Part shown: in pieces, positions 26,692-34,191 of the stretch | How positions within the stretch are numbered: the stretch's first letter is position 1 | Layout of the letters: the number at the start of each line of letters is the position of its first letter | From: Microbulbifer agarilyticus | Lineage (GTDB): Bacteria > Pseudomonadota > Gammaproteobacteria > Pseudomonadales > Cellvibrionaceae | NCBI RefSeq assembly: GCF_019800665.1 | Contig: NZ_JAHVKO010000004.1 | Coordinates: 558,001-622,000 of the forward strand | Length of the DNA stretch: 64,000 bases | Reading direction: 5' to 3' | The notes under the pieces: model-generated | The model's input: the letters and a program-made list of their open reading frames with translations, nothing else | Told to the model about the DNA's origin: nothing | The model's database searches: none | Made by a program: the position numbers and the translations under genes

Positions 26692-28236
26692 TTAATTTAC
26701 TTTGATCAGCGGCTCGCCGTTCATTTCTGCCGGCTGCGACAAGCCCATCAGCGCCAGCATGGTCGGTGCCACATCCGCCAGGCTGCCACCGTCGCGCATG
26801 GTGACGTCGCGCTCGCCCACGTACACAAACGGTACCGGCAGGGTGGAGTGCTGGGTGCTGACCTGGCCGGAGCCCGCGTCAAACATTTCCTCCACATTGC
26901 CGTGGTCGGCGGTAATCAGCACTTCGCCGCCGGCAGCCAGCGCCGCCTGGATCACGCGGTCCACACAGCCGTCCAGCGCTTCCACTGCCTGTACCGCAGC
27001 GTCGAATACACCGGTGTGGCCCACCATGTCGCCATTGGCGTAGTTGCACACGATGGCATCGAACTTGCCGCTTTCGATGGCGGATACCAGGTTGTCGGTG
27101 ACTTCCGGTGCGCTCATTTCCGGCTGCAGGTCGTAGGTGGCGACATCCGGGGACTTAATCAGGATGCGCTCTTCGCCATTGTAGGGCTCTTCGCGGCCAC
27201 CGCTAAAGAAGAAGGTCACATGTGCGTACTTTTCTGTCTCGGCAATGCGCAATTGGGTCTTGTTCTGGCTCTGTAGGTACTCGCCGAAGGTGTTGACCAG
27301 GTTTTCCGGCGGGAAGGCGCAGGCAGCGTCAATGGAGCTGGCGTATTCGGTGGTCATCACGAAGTCGGCCAGCTGCGGTGTGGCGGCGCGCTCGAAGCCG
27401 TCAAAGTCTGCATCGGTAAAGGCGCGGGTCAGCTGGCGCGCGCGGTCCGGGCGGAAGTTCATAAAGATCAGGGCGTCGCCATCGTTCAGCGGCGCGGGTT
27501 CACCGATCAGGGTCGGCGCGACAAACTCGTCGTTCTCATCGCGTGCGTAGGCCGCTTCCAAACCGGCCAGTGCGGATTCCGCCTGGTATTCCGCTTTGCC
27601 CTGGGTGATCAGGTCGTAAACCGGTTGCACGCGCTCCCAGCGGTTGTCGCGGTCCATGGCGAAGTAGCGGCCGGCGATACTGGCGATGCGCGCAGTGCCC
27701 AGCGCGTCGCACACCTGGCTCAGGCGTGCCAGCGGGGTTTCGGCGCTGCGCGGCGGCGTGTCGCGGCCATCGGTAAATGCGTGGATATACACCGCTTTGG
27801 CACCGCGCTGGGCGGCCAGGGTGGCCATGGCGACAATGTGGTCGTCGTGGCTGTGCACGCCGCCTTCGGAGGCCAGGCCCATAATGTGTACCGCGCCTTT
27901 GCTGGCGATGGCCTTGTCCACCGCGGCGGTGTAGGCCGGGTTCCGGAAGAAGTCGCCGTCCTGGATCGCCTTATTGATACGGGTGAAGTTCTGGTACACC
28001 ACGCGGCCGGCGCCGAGGGTCATGTGGCCCACTTCCGAGTTGCCCATCTGCCCTTCCGGCAGGCCTACCGCCATTCCAGAGGTATGGATCAGGGTCTTGG
28101 GGCGGCTCGCCCAAATTTCGTCCCACACCGGACTTTTGGCCGCGGCAATGGCGTTGTGTTCGCTGTGCTCGCTGTGGCCGAAACCGTCGAGAATCAGCAG
28201 TACCAGGGGACGTTTGGGCGAAGTCTCGGAGGCCAT
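26692..28236 (-). CDS. gpmI: 2,3-bisphosphoglycerate-independent phosphoglycerate mutase
   Basis: A 514-residue two-manganese enzyme that interconverts 3- and 2-phosphoglycerate in glycolysis and gluconeogenesis. [11 protein letters not shown] gives metal ligand Asp17, and [14 protein letters not shown] contains Ser67, the phosphoryl acceptor. [19 protein letters not shown] and [11 protein letters not shown] supply the remaining active-site residues. The length and layout equal those of E. coli GpmM. The order gpmI-envC-ctpA on one strand and rhodanese-grxC-secB on the other repeats a common gammaproteobacterial arrangement. Confidence 0.97.
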   Translation of the reverse strand: MASETSPKRPLVLLILDGFGHSEHSEHNAIAAAKSPVWDEIWASRPKTLIHTSGMAVGLPEGQMGNSEVGHMTLGAGRVVYQNFTRINKAIQDGDFFRNPAYTAAVDKAIASKGAVHIMGLASEGGVHSHDDHIVAMATLAAQRGAKAVYIHAFTDGRDTPPRSAETPLARLSQVCDALGTARIASIAGRYFAMDRDNRWERVQPVYDLITQGKAEYQAESALAGLEAAYARDENDEFVAPTLIGEPAPLNDGDALIFMNFRPDRARQLTRAFTDADFDGFERAATPQLADFVMTTEYASSIDAACAFPPENLVNTFGEYLQSQNKTQLRIAETEKYAHVTFFFSGGREEPYNGEERILIKSPDVATYDLQPEMSAPEVTDNLVSAIESGKFDAIVCNYANGDMVGHTGVFDAAVQAVEALDGCVDRVIQAALAAGGEVLITADHGNVEEMFDAGSGQVSTQHSTLPVPFVYVGERDVTMRDGGSLADVAPTMLALMGLSQPAEMNGEPLIKVN

Positions 28237-28361
28237 GGGTTCGGAATTCCTGTATTGGGTTTTCTGTGGGTCAAACTCAGGTTTTGACTGGGAGATCGTA
28301 CGGCGTCATTGCCGGAAACCGGTCGTTAAGCGGATGCACGGCCCGGGCCACGCCGGGAGGT

Positions 28362-28397
28362 GCACAACAGCAGGTGGCGGATTTTACCCTGTTGTGC
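28362..28397. other. Inverted repeat in the gpmI-rhodanese divergent gap
   Basis: GCACAACAG (28362-28370) and CTGTTGTGC (28389-28397) are perfectly complementary around 18 bases. The 412-bp gap 28237-28648 also has a TATACT box at 28498-28503, possibly the rhodanese-grxC-secB promoter, but no convincing -35. I see no gene in this gap. Confidence 0.5.
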
Positions 28398-28648
28398 GGC
28401 TCAGGTCAGTAATTGCTCAGTACCAGTTGGTCATTTTTCCGCGGTGTACCAGGGGAGCTGGTCCCAATTGGCTGAATAAGATATGGCCGTCATCGTGTAT
28501 ACTGCGCCACCTCTGAATTGAGTGTATGAGAGTGTCGCCAAGTGATTGCTGCCCAGCAGTTTTACCCTCGGCGGCACTAAACTGGTGGACTGCCTGGTCT
28601 GTGGTCGCACCGTATCAAAACAACGAATTGTGAATATTTGGGGGCGAA

Positions 28649-29059
28649 GTGGACTTTTTCGTCTTTATCAGCGAGCAATGGCTGCTGGTGAGTCTGTTGG
28701 TGGCGCTGATTTATGCGCTGGCTATCACCGAACGTATCAAAGCGGGTAAGCCCGCGTCGGCCCACGAGGCCACCTTGCTGATCAACAGCGATGGGGCCAA
28801 GGTGATCGACCTGCGCGACCGCTCCGACTTCTCGGCCGGGCACATTGTGGATGCCATCCACATTCCCCATAGCGAGATCGAGAAGCGCATCGGTGAGCTG
28901 GCACCCTATAAAGAGAAGACCCTGATTCTGGCCGACAAGATTGGCCAGCACGCAGGCCCAGTTGGCCGCCAACTGAAAAAGGCGGGCTACACCGTGCGCC
29001 GTCTGGAAGGCGGTATGTCCGAGTGGAGCAACCAGAAACTGCCGCTGGTAAAAGGCTGA
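28649..29059 (+). CDS. Membrane-anchored rhodanese-like protein (YibN type)
   Basis: A 136-residue protein from GTG 28649 preceded by GGGGGCGAA. An N-terminal membrane helix (WLLVSLLVALIYALAI) is followed by a rhodanese domain at about 40-135 (VIDLRDRSDFSAGHIVDAIHIPHSEI). The active-site loop reads LILADKIGQHAG, without the catalytic cysteine, so it is not a normal sulfurtransferase. The position upstream of grxC and secB matches E. coli yibN, recently linked to YidC and membrane protein insertion. The role is thus better guessed from synteny than from the rhodanese label. Confidence 0.85.
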   Translation: MDFFVFISEQWLLVSLLVALIYALAITERIKAGKPASAHEATLLINSDGAKVIDLRDRSDFSAGHIVDAIHIPHSEIEKRIGELAPYKEKTLILADKIGQHAGPVGRQLKKAGYTVRRLEGGMSEWSNQKLPLVKG

Positions 29060-29103
29060 TCCGGCAGTCATTGGACTAAGTGACGCAAAGAGGTTTTCTG
29101 GTC

Positions 29104-29355
29104 GTGAAAGACGTTGTTATCTACACCACCCGTTACTGCCCTTTCTGCATCCGCGCCAAGTACCTCCTGGACAACAAGAATGTCCGTTACAAGGAGATCT
29201 CCGTGGATGGCGATCGCGCAGCGCGCGCGAAGATGACCGCCAAGGCCGGGCGCCATACGGTGCCGCAGATCTGGATCGGCGACCATCATGTGGGCGGTTG
29301 CGATGAGCTGATGGCCCTCGAGCGCAGCGGCCAGCTGGACACCCTGCTGGCTTGA
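29104..29355 (+). CDS. grxC: Glutaredoxin 3
   Basis: A protein of 83 residues from GTG 29104; an in-frame GTG at 29080 is an alternative, and AAAGAGG (29086-29092) lies 11 bp before the chosen start. YTTRYCPFCIRAKYLL carries the dithiol CPFC active site, HTVPQIWIG the cis-proline, and GGCDELMAL the glutathione-binding end. It reduces protein disulfides and ribonucleotide reductase with glutathione. It lies between the rhodanese gene and secB, as in many gammaproteobacteria. Confidence 0.95.
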   Translation: MKDVVIYTTRYCPFCIRAKYLLDNKNVRYKEISVDGDRAARAKMTAKAGRHTVPQIWIGDHHVGGCDELMALERSGQLDTLLA

Positions 29356-29492
29356 CGTGTGCCGCAAGGCAAAGAAATTTAAAACAGTGCCTTGAAAGGG
29401 GTTTTCGAGGCCCCCATAAGTAAGACTCATACAGGGAGTCTTCTTTCAGGGAAGGCATTTAACCAACATTATTGAGTGAACAGGCTACTAAC

Positions 29493-29996
29493 ATGGCTGA
29501 AGAACAAAACGGCGCTGCGGTAAACGGCGAAGAACAACAACAAGTACAATTCGCGATGCAGCGCATCTACCTGAAAGACCTGTCCTTCGAAACCCCGATG
29601 GGTGCAGAGATTTTCAAGAAGCAGTGGCAGCCCCAGGTGAACCAGGAGCTGAACACCAAAACTGCGAAGATCGACGAAGATCTGTATGAAGTGGCGCTGA
29701 CCCTGACCATCACCGTCAAGGTTGAAGACGAAACCGCTTTCCTGGTGGAAGTGCAGCAAGCCGGCCTGTTCGGCATCAAGGGTCTGGAAGGTCAGCAGCT
29801 GGCTCAGGCGCTGAACACTGCGTGCCCGAACATCCTGTTCCCATACGCGCGTGAAGTAATCGACAACGTAGTCACCAAGGGCTCCTTCCCTGCCCTGATG
29901 CTGCCGCCGATCAACTTCGACGCTCTGTTCGCCGCCGCTCTGCAGCAGGCGCAACAGCAAGCTGCCGAACAAGGTGGTGAGAAAGCCGACGCCTAA
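29493..29996 (+). CDS. secB: Protein-export chaperone SecB
   Basis: A protein of 167 residues from ATG 29493 ([17 protein letters not shown]). [20 protein letters not shown] is the first conserved strand and helix, and the C-terminal part has the family pattern [31 protein letters not shown]. SecB forms a tetramer that keeps exported proteins unfolded and hands them to SecA. The acidic, glutamine-rich tail is usual. It ends the rhodanese-grxC-secB operon and is followed by a terminator; gpsA, the next gene in E. coli, is not here. Confidence 0.97.
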   Translation: MAEEQNGAAVNGEEQQQVQFAMQRIYLKDLSFETPMGAEIFKKQWQPQVNQELNTKTAKIDEDLYEVALTLTITVKVEDETAFLVEVQQAGLFGIKGLEGQQLAQALNTACPNILFPYAREVIDNVVTKGSFPALMLPPINFDALFAAALQQAQQQAAEQGGEKADA

Positions 29997-30011
29997 GCGA
30001 CGGTAACTCGG

Positions 30012-30038
30012 AAAAAGGCTCCTTCGGGAGCCTTTTTT
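30012..30038 (+). terminator. Rho-independent terminator after secB
   Basis: GGCTCC (30017-30022) / GGAGCC (30027-30032), loop TTCG, then six T. It lies 20 bp after the secB stop codon. Confidence 0.93.
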
Positions 30039-30055
30039 GTATCTGGAAGGAAGCC

Positions 30056-30508
30056 GTGTCTATGCAGTGGGACTACCCCAACCCCTTTATCCACCGCGTG
30101 CAGGTAGCGCCGGAGCATGTGGACGGCCTGCACCACGCCAACAACGCGGAATACCTGCGCTGGTGTGAACAGGCCGGCTGGTCACACAGTGTCGAACTGG
30201 GCCTGGATGTCACAAATTACCAATCCCTCGACCGGGGAATGGCCATTCGTCACGCGGAGTACGACTATATACTGGCGTCGAGAGAGGGCGATGAGCTGCT
30301 GATCGGCACCTGGCTGACCAAGGTCGATGGCCGCCTGAATATGACGCGCAAGTTTCAGATTTATCGCGCGAATGACCAGGCGCTGATTCTGCGCGGGGTG
30401 TGGCAGCTGGTGTGTATCGAACTCTCCAGCGGCAAACCCAAGCGTATGCCGCAAACCTTCAAAGACATCTATTGCCCGGCAGTGGTGGCGGAGACCTCAC
30501 ACGACTAG
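30056..30508 (+). CDS. Acyl-CoA thioesterase, 4-hydroxybenzoyl-CoA thioesterase/YbgC type
   Basis: A 150-residue hotdog-fold protein from GTG 30056; ATG 30062 is equally possible, and AAGGA lies just upstream. VAPEHVDGLHHANNAEYLRWCEQAGW is the first part of the fold with the position usually held by the catalytic aspartate or glutamate of this group (xDxxxHxNN.xY). VDGRLNMTRKFQIYR forms the central strands. It hydrolyses an acyl-CoA, but chain length cannot be told. It begins a plus-strand group with the SDR (42-bp gap) and SmrA, though the functions do not obviously connect. Confidence 0.85.
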   Translation: MSMQWDYPNPFIHRVQVAPEHVDGLHHANNAEYLRWCEQAGWSHSVELGLDVTNYQSLDRGMAIRHAEYDYILASREGDELLIGTWLTKVDGRLNMTRKFQIYRANDQALILRGVWQLVCIELSSGKPKRMPQTFKDIYCPAVVAETSHD

Positions 30509-30550
30509 GGCGATCGCGAAAAAACCAGAAGATACCCAGGGAGCGCCTGT

Positions 30551-31414
30551 ATGAGCGAAGACATCACTCTCACCAAGAACGCGGGCGCCCTCAAGGGCAA
30601 AACGATCTTTATCACCGGTGCCAGCCGTGGCATCGGCCGCGCCATTGCGCTGAAGTGCGCCGCCGATGGCGCCAATATCGCGATTGCCGCCAAGTCCGCC
30701 GAACCCCATCCGAAACTCCCCGGTACCATCTTTTCCGTGGCCGAGGAAGTAGAGGCCGCTGGCGGCAAGGCCCTTCCGATGCAGGTGGATGTGCGGGAAG
30801 AGGACCAGGTGGCGGAAGCCCTGAAGAAGACCGCAGACACTTTTGGTGGCATCGATGGGGTGATCAACAACGCCGGTGCCATCAACCTCACCAACGTTGA
30901 GGCGACCTCGCCAAAGCGCTATGACCTGATGATGGATATCAACGCCCGCGGCGTTTACCTGACTGCGCACCTGGCCATGCCCTACCTGAAACAGTCTGCC
31001 AGCGGCCATATCCTCAGCCTTTCTCCTCCCATCAATCTTGAACCCCGCTGGCTCGGCCCCTTTGCGCCTTACGCCCTGTCCAAATACGGCATGACCATCC
31101 TCAGCATGGGTTTGGCGGAAGAGCTGCGCGAATCCAATATCAGCGTCGCCACCCTGTGGCCGCAGACCATTGTGGCCACCGCGGCGATCGAATTTGCCGT
31201 GGGCAGTCGCGAGATGTTCGACCAGAGCCGCAAGCCCGGAGTAATGGCGGATGCGGCCTACGAGATATTGAGCACCAGCGACAAGTCCCTGAGCGGGGCC
31301 CAGTTGATCGACGAGACCCTGCTGCGCGCACGGGGGGTAGACGATTTCAGCCAGTATGCGCACAATCCCGCCAAGGCCGGCGAGTTGATGGTGGATCTGT
31401 TCCTCGATCCCTGA
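30551..31414 (+). CDS. Short-chain dehydrogenase/reductase, HSDL2-like
   Basis: A 287-residue SDR. FITGASRGIGRAIALK is the cofactor loop, INNAGAINLTN the stabilising NNAG, and the active site has a substitution: ILSLSPPINLEPRW precedes YALSKYGMT (Tyr and Lys present). AAKSAEPHPKLPGTIFSVAEEVEAAGGKALP is typical of the hydroxysteroid dehydrogenase-like protein 2 group, whose members act in fatty acid metabolism and lack a firm substrate. It starts at ATG 30551 after GGGAG. It lies behind the thioesterase gene, so acyl-CoA or lipid chemistry is plausible. Confidence 0.87.
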   Translation: MSEDITLTKNAGALKGKTIFITGASRGIGRAIALKCAADGANIAIAAKSAEPHPKLPGTIFSVAEEVEAAGGKALPMQVDVREEDQVAEALKKTADTFGGIDGVINNAGAINLTNVEATSPKRYDLMMDINARGVYLTAHLAMPYLKQSASGHILSLSPPINLEPRWLGPFAPYALSKYGMTILSMGLAEELRESNISVATLWPQTIVATAAIEFAVGSREMFDQSRKPGVMADAAYEILSTSDKSLSGAQLIDETLLRARGVDDFSQYAHNPAKAGELMVDLFLDP

Positions 31415-31452
31415 CAGCTGCGGGCCACGGCAGTCGTTATTTGGGGGTAGTT

Positions 31453-32049
31453 GTGGATAAGAGTGACCAGGACAATTTTCGCGGCGCGATGGGTGCGCTC
31501 GGTGACGTAAAACCGCTGTCCCCCAAGCAGCGCCAAAGCGCATTGAAGAAAGACACCAAGGACCCGCTTAACCTGCGCGCGCGCCGCGAGGCGGCGACCG
31601 CACAAACCTATCAAGAGTTGAATCCGCTGGGTGGCGAGTTCGTGGAGCCGGTGGAGCCGTTCGATCCCATCGAATTCAAGCGCGACGGTGTGCAGAATGG
31701 GGTTTATCGCAACCTGCGCCTGGGCAAATACACCGTGGATGCGCGTCTTGATCTGCACAACCACTCCGTGGAAATGGCGCGCAGTGCGCTATATCAGTTT
31801 GTGAAGGATTGCCTGGAAGCGGATGTGCGCTGCGCGTTGGTTACCCATGGCAAGGGCGAGGGACGTAAAACCCAGGCGGTGCTCAAGAGCTGCGTAAATG
31901 CCTGGCTGCCCCAGTTACCGGAAGTGCTGGCATTCCACAGTGCGCAGAAACAGCACGGCGGCCTCGGCGCTACCTATATTTTGCTGCGCAAGAGCGAGCG
32001 CAAGCGCCAGCAAAACCTCGAGCAACACCAGCGGCGGTCAAAACCGTAA
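31453..32049 (+). CDS. smrA: Smr-domain DNA endonuclease, SmrA/YdaL type
   Basis: A protein of 198 residues from GTG 31453, preceded by GGGGG at 31443-31447. The basic N-terminal half (PLSPKQRQSALKKDTKDPLN) precedes a C-terminal Smr domain (about 95-185) with ARLDLHNHSVEMAR and the VTHGKGEGR loop, the LDLHG-like and H-G-K-G motifs of the family. The length agrees with E. coli YdaL (187), the SmrA endonuclease. Its cellular role is not well known. A hairpin followed by TCTTTTT at 32182-32206 could end the transcript. Confidence 0.88.
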   Translation: MDKSDQDNFRGAMGALGDVKPLSPKQRQSALKKDTKDPLNLRARREAATAQTYQELNPLGGEFVEPVEPFDPIEFKRDGVQNGVYRNLRLGKYTVDARLDLHNHSVEMARSALYQFVKDCLEADVRCALVTHGKGEGRKTQAVLKSCVNAWLPQLPEVLAFHSAQKQHGGLGATYILLRKSERKRQQNLEQHQRRSKP

Positions 32050-32181
32050 TCTGTTTGTCACGTCCAGCGGTTACATTAGCCCCACAATGAAACCTTTTGT
32101 GTAATCTTTTGCTCAATGGCTTGTCCAGTTGTTTCATCGCTCAACTGACGTGTTTTCGTTGTTCTTCTCTCTTTGCATCGT

Positions 32182-32206
32182 ACCAATCGTTTGATTGGTT
32201 CTTTTT
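32182..32206 (+). terminator. Probable terminator or 3' end of a small RNA
   Basis: ACCAATC (32182-32188) / GATTGGT (32193-32199), 4-base loop, then TCTTTTT. It lies 132 bp after smrA in a 264-bp gap without a gene (32050-32313). A palindrome CCTCCAATTGGAGG follows at 32226-32239. Confidence 0.6.
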
Positions 32207-32289
32207 GCTTCCGAGTTTGGAAGTGCCTCCAATTGGAGGGCTGGGACTGGACGCGGTATTTGCGCGTTCACCCCTTCTTGAATGGTACT

Positions 32290-32315
32290 AGGCGGCCCCA
32301 GTGGCCGCCTTTTTT
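32290..32315 (+). terminator. Rho-independent terminator
   Basis: AGGCGGCC (32290-32297) / GGCCGCCT (32303-32310), 5-base loop, T-run on the plus strand. It stops plus-strand transcription before the convergent lipoprotein gene and slightly overlaps that gene's stop region. Confidence 0.9.
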
Positions 32316-32892
32316 ATTGGGCAGGGGTGGGGAGTTCGCCGGTCTGTTTGAACTCGATGCGGGTGCCGTCGTCGCCGCGTAAGGTCAGCATATCGCCATC
32401 GACACTGGCGCGGTTGATACGCGGTAGCGCTTTCAGAAAATCTTTTTCCAGATCGCTGCTGTCGCGCCGGCCTACCATGCGGGAAATCTTCGGTGGCTTG
32501 CGCCATTCGATATGACCGTCATCATCCAGCGAGAATTTGCCCAGATAGGGATTGGAGCCGGCACTGCCGCGCACAAAGCCAAGTTTGTCACAGGTTAGGT
32601 AGGGGCGATCGCGCACCATTTTTTGCCAGAACAGGCGAGACTTCTGTTCTTCACCATCTACGCGGATACCGTGCAGTATCCACTGGTAATCACAGATTTC
32701 GCCGGGGTGACTGGGGAGGCTGACCAGAGAGTTGGGGGTGGTAGAACTGCAGCCGCTGGCGAGGGCGGCAATCAGGCATAGTCCGCTGCAGGCGCTGAAT
32801 GCGCGTGCACGAATACTGTGAACCAGAGCAGCGCTATAGCGCGTGAATTGCCTGGAAAGCATGCCTGAGTGCGGGCGGTGCAAGAGGTCCAT
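32314..32892 (-). CDS. Lipoprotein of unknown function
   Basis: A protein of 192 residues from ATG 32892, with AGGA 8 bases upstream. The lipobox is LASGC (Cys48), preceded by a long N-region; a later start at the methionine 11 residues in (32862) would give a more normal signal peptide. The mature part contains ICDYQWILHGIRVDGE and PYLTCDKLGFVRGSAGSNPYLGKFSLDDDGHIEW. This layout (structured core with N.Y.G...DD.G.I.W) is like the META-type lipoprotein encoded next at 33008 (SGINTYRGSMHVTDNGQILW), so the two may be distant paralogues. Function unknown. Confidence 0.7.
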   Translation of the reverse strand: MDLLHRPHSGMLSRQFTRYSAALVHSIRARAFSACSGLCLIAALASGCSSTTPNSLVSLPSHPGEICDYQWILHGIRVDGEEQKSRLFWQKMVRDRPYLTCDKLGFVRGSAGSNPYLGKFSLDDDGHIEWRKPPKISRMVGRRDSSDLEKDFLKALPRINRASVDGDMLTLRGDDGTRIEFKQTGELPTPAQ

Positions 32893-33007
32893 CAAGTCTG
32901 TCCTGTAGCCGTTTGCACCATTTAAACGGAAACCCGTGGGGTCTTCTGTGACCCAAGCGCGTTTCTGTGATTCTCCCTGGTTTGGTCGGGTACTTCGCGT
33001 GCTGGCC

Positions 33008-33481
33008 TCAGTAGTTGGCTTTGACGTATTCGATATACACGTCGCCGGAGGCGTCCCGCAGGATCAGGCGACCGCCACCGCTTTTCACGAATGCCTGTCG
33101 GGTGCGCGCCAGTGCGCTCAGGTACTGTGCTTCCTGGTCCATCAGCTGTGGTGGGCCGGCCATTTTGGTGGAGGCAAAGCTGCCGGTATCCCACAAGATC
33201 TGGCCATTGTCGGTCACGTGCATGGAGCCACGGTAGGTATTGATACCGCTCTTGCCCATGGCCTCGCCACCGCTGTTACACAGGAACGTGAACTCAGACG
33301 GCTGGTCAACGGGGATGGCCTGGCCGTTGATGCGCAGCAGACTCAACTCCCATTTGCCACCACACACATCACCCACGGTGCCCGGCTTCTGGGTGGGGCC
33401 CGAGCTGCTTTCGCTCATGCTCATACAACCGGCAATGGTGACGGCGATGCCCAACAGCCACACTGGCAGCAATTTGTTCAT
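33008..33481 (-). CDS. META-domain-like lipoprotein
   Basis: A 157-residue protein with lipobox TIAGC (Cys19). The mature part, GGKWELSLLRINGQAIPVDQPSEFTF, INTYRGSMHVTDNGQILWDTGSFASTKMAGP and QEAQYLSALARTRQAFV, follows the order of META (HslJ-type) domains: W.L..ING, N.Y.G.....G.I......TKMAG and a helix before the last strands. HslJ is a heat-induced E. coli lipoprotein linked to novobiocin tolerance. The gene lies 115 bp upstream of the lipoprotein at 32892 in the same direction. Confidence 0.75.
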   Translation of the reverse strand: MNKLLPVWLLGIAVTIAGCMSMSESSSGPTQKPGTVGDVCGGKWELSLLRINGQAIPVDQPSEFTFLCNSGGEAMGKSGINTYRGSMHVTDNGQILWDTGSFASTKMAGPPQLMDQEAQYLSALARTRQAFVKSGGGRLILRDASGDVYIEYVKANY

Positions 33482-33657
33482 TGTCTGGGTTCCTTTTTCT
33501 GGTCACAGGCCGGGTTGCGGCCGCACTGCGTCCCTGCAGATAGTTCAAGCTTAGTCAGGACGTCGCCCCAACGAGTGGAATGACGCGACAGCTTGTGGCG
33601 GAGAGGTTCACAAAAGCCTGCTGCATTGCACGACAGCAGGCGTGCCGAGACCCAGCG

Positions 33658-33942
33658 CTAGGATTGCCGTACGCAACGCACCACAACTTTTGAATCGAGC
33701 TCCTGCTCGAAGCAGCGGAAACGGGTGCCGTTGACGTTGAGCGAGCGGGGCGCTTCGCGAACGCTGCGACGGGGGCGCCGCTCGGAGGAGCGCACCGTAA
33801 AGTGCGAGGACTCCAGATGTGGCGGGACGGCGCTACTGAAAGCGCGGTTGGCGTGACTATCCCTGGGCTCGGTCGTGGTACAACCGGCAACAACTCCTGT
33901 CGCAATGGCCACCGTCAGCAGAATACTTCTGAATTTCTGCAC
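33658..33942 (-). CDS. Small lipoprotein, unknown function
   Basis: A 94-residue protein with a signal peptide and lipobox VVAGC (Cys21). The mature part is arginine- and serine-rich (RSSERRPRRSVREAPRS) and ends with GTRFRCFEQELDSKVVVRCVRQS, whose two cysteines could form a disulfide. I recognise no family. It is the first of three small lipoprotein genes on this strand (33658, 33008, 32314), separated by 176 and 115 bp. Confidence 0.65.
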   Translation of the reverse strand: MQKFRSILLTVAIATGVVAGCTTTEPRDSHANRAFSSAVPPHLESSHFTVRSSERRPRRSVREAPRSLNVNGTRFRCFEQELDSKVVVRCVRQS

Positions 33943-34100
33943 GCGGATACCTCAATGGCTTGATTCGAGCAGCGGCCTCACTGCCACCGCCTTTCTTCAG
34001 ATTAGAAGAGCTTTCCGCCAAAGTGTGAATTTGTGCGCCAAATTAATTATTCGTGCGCCGGGGTTGTACAGTTGCCGAAGGAAAAGCAAAGAAAGGAAAA

Positions 34101-34124
34101 CAAAAAAGGGGCCCAGTGGGCCCC
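34101..34124 (-). terminator. Rho-independent terminator of the TonB receptor gene
   Basis: On the minus strand GGGGCCC ACT GGGCCCC is followed by six T. It lies 67 bp beyond the receptor stop codon. The rest of the 249-bp gap 33943-34191 shows no gene. Confidence 0.9.
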
Positions 34125-34191
34125 AAGGGAAAGTGCAATGAAGGTGCACAAAACGTGCTTTGCAAATTCGCGATGACGTCTATGACAAATC

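Noticed and set aside
28362-28397. tRNA or member of the structured repeat family (a GTGGCGG lies at 28374)
   Set aside because: No cloverleaf, no A(G/T)GGA loops and no conserved ends are present; only a simple inverted repeat remains.
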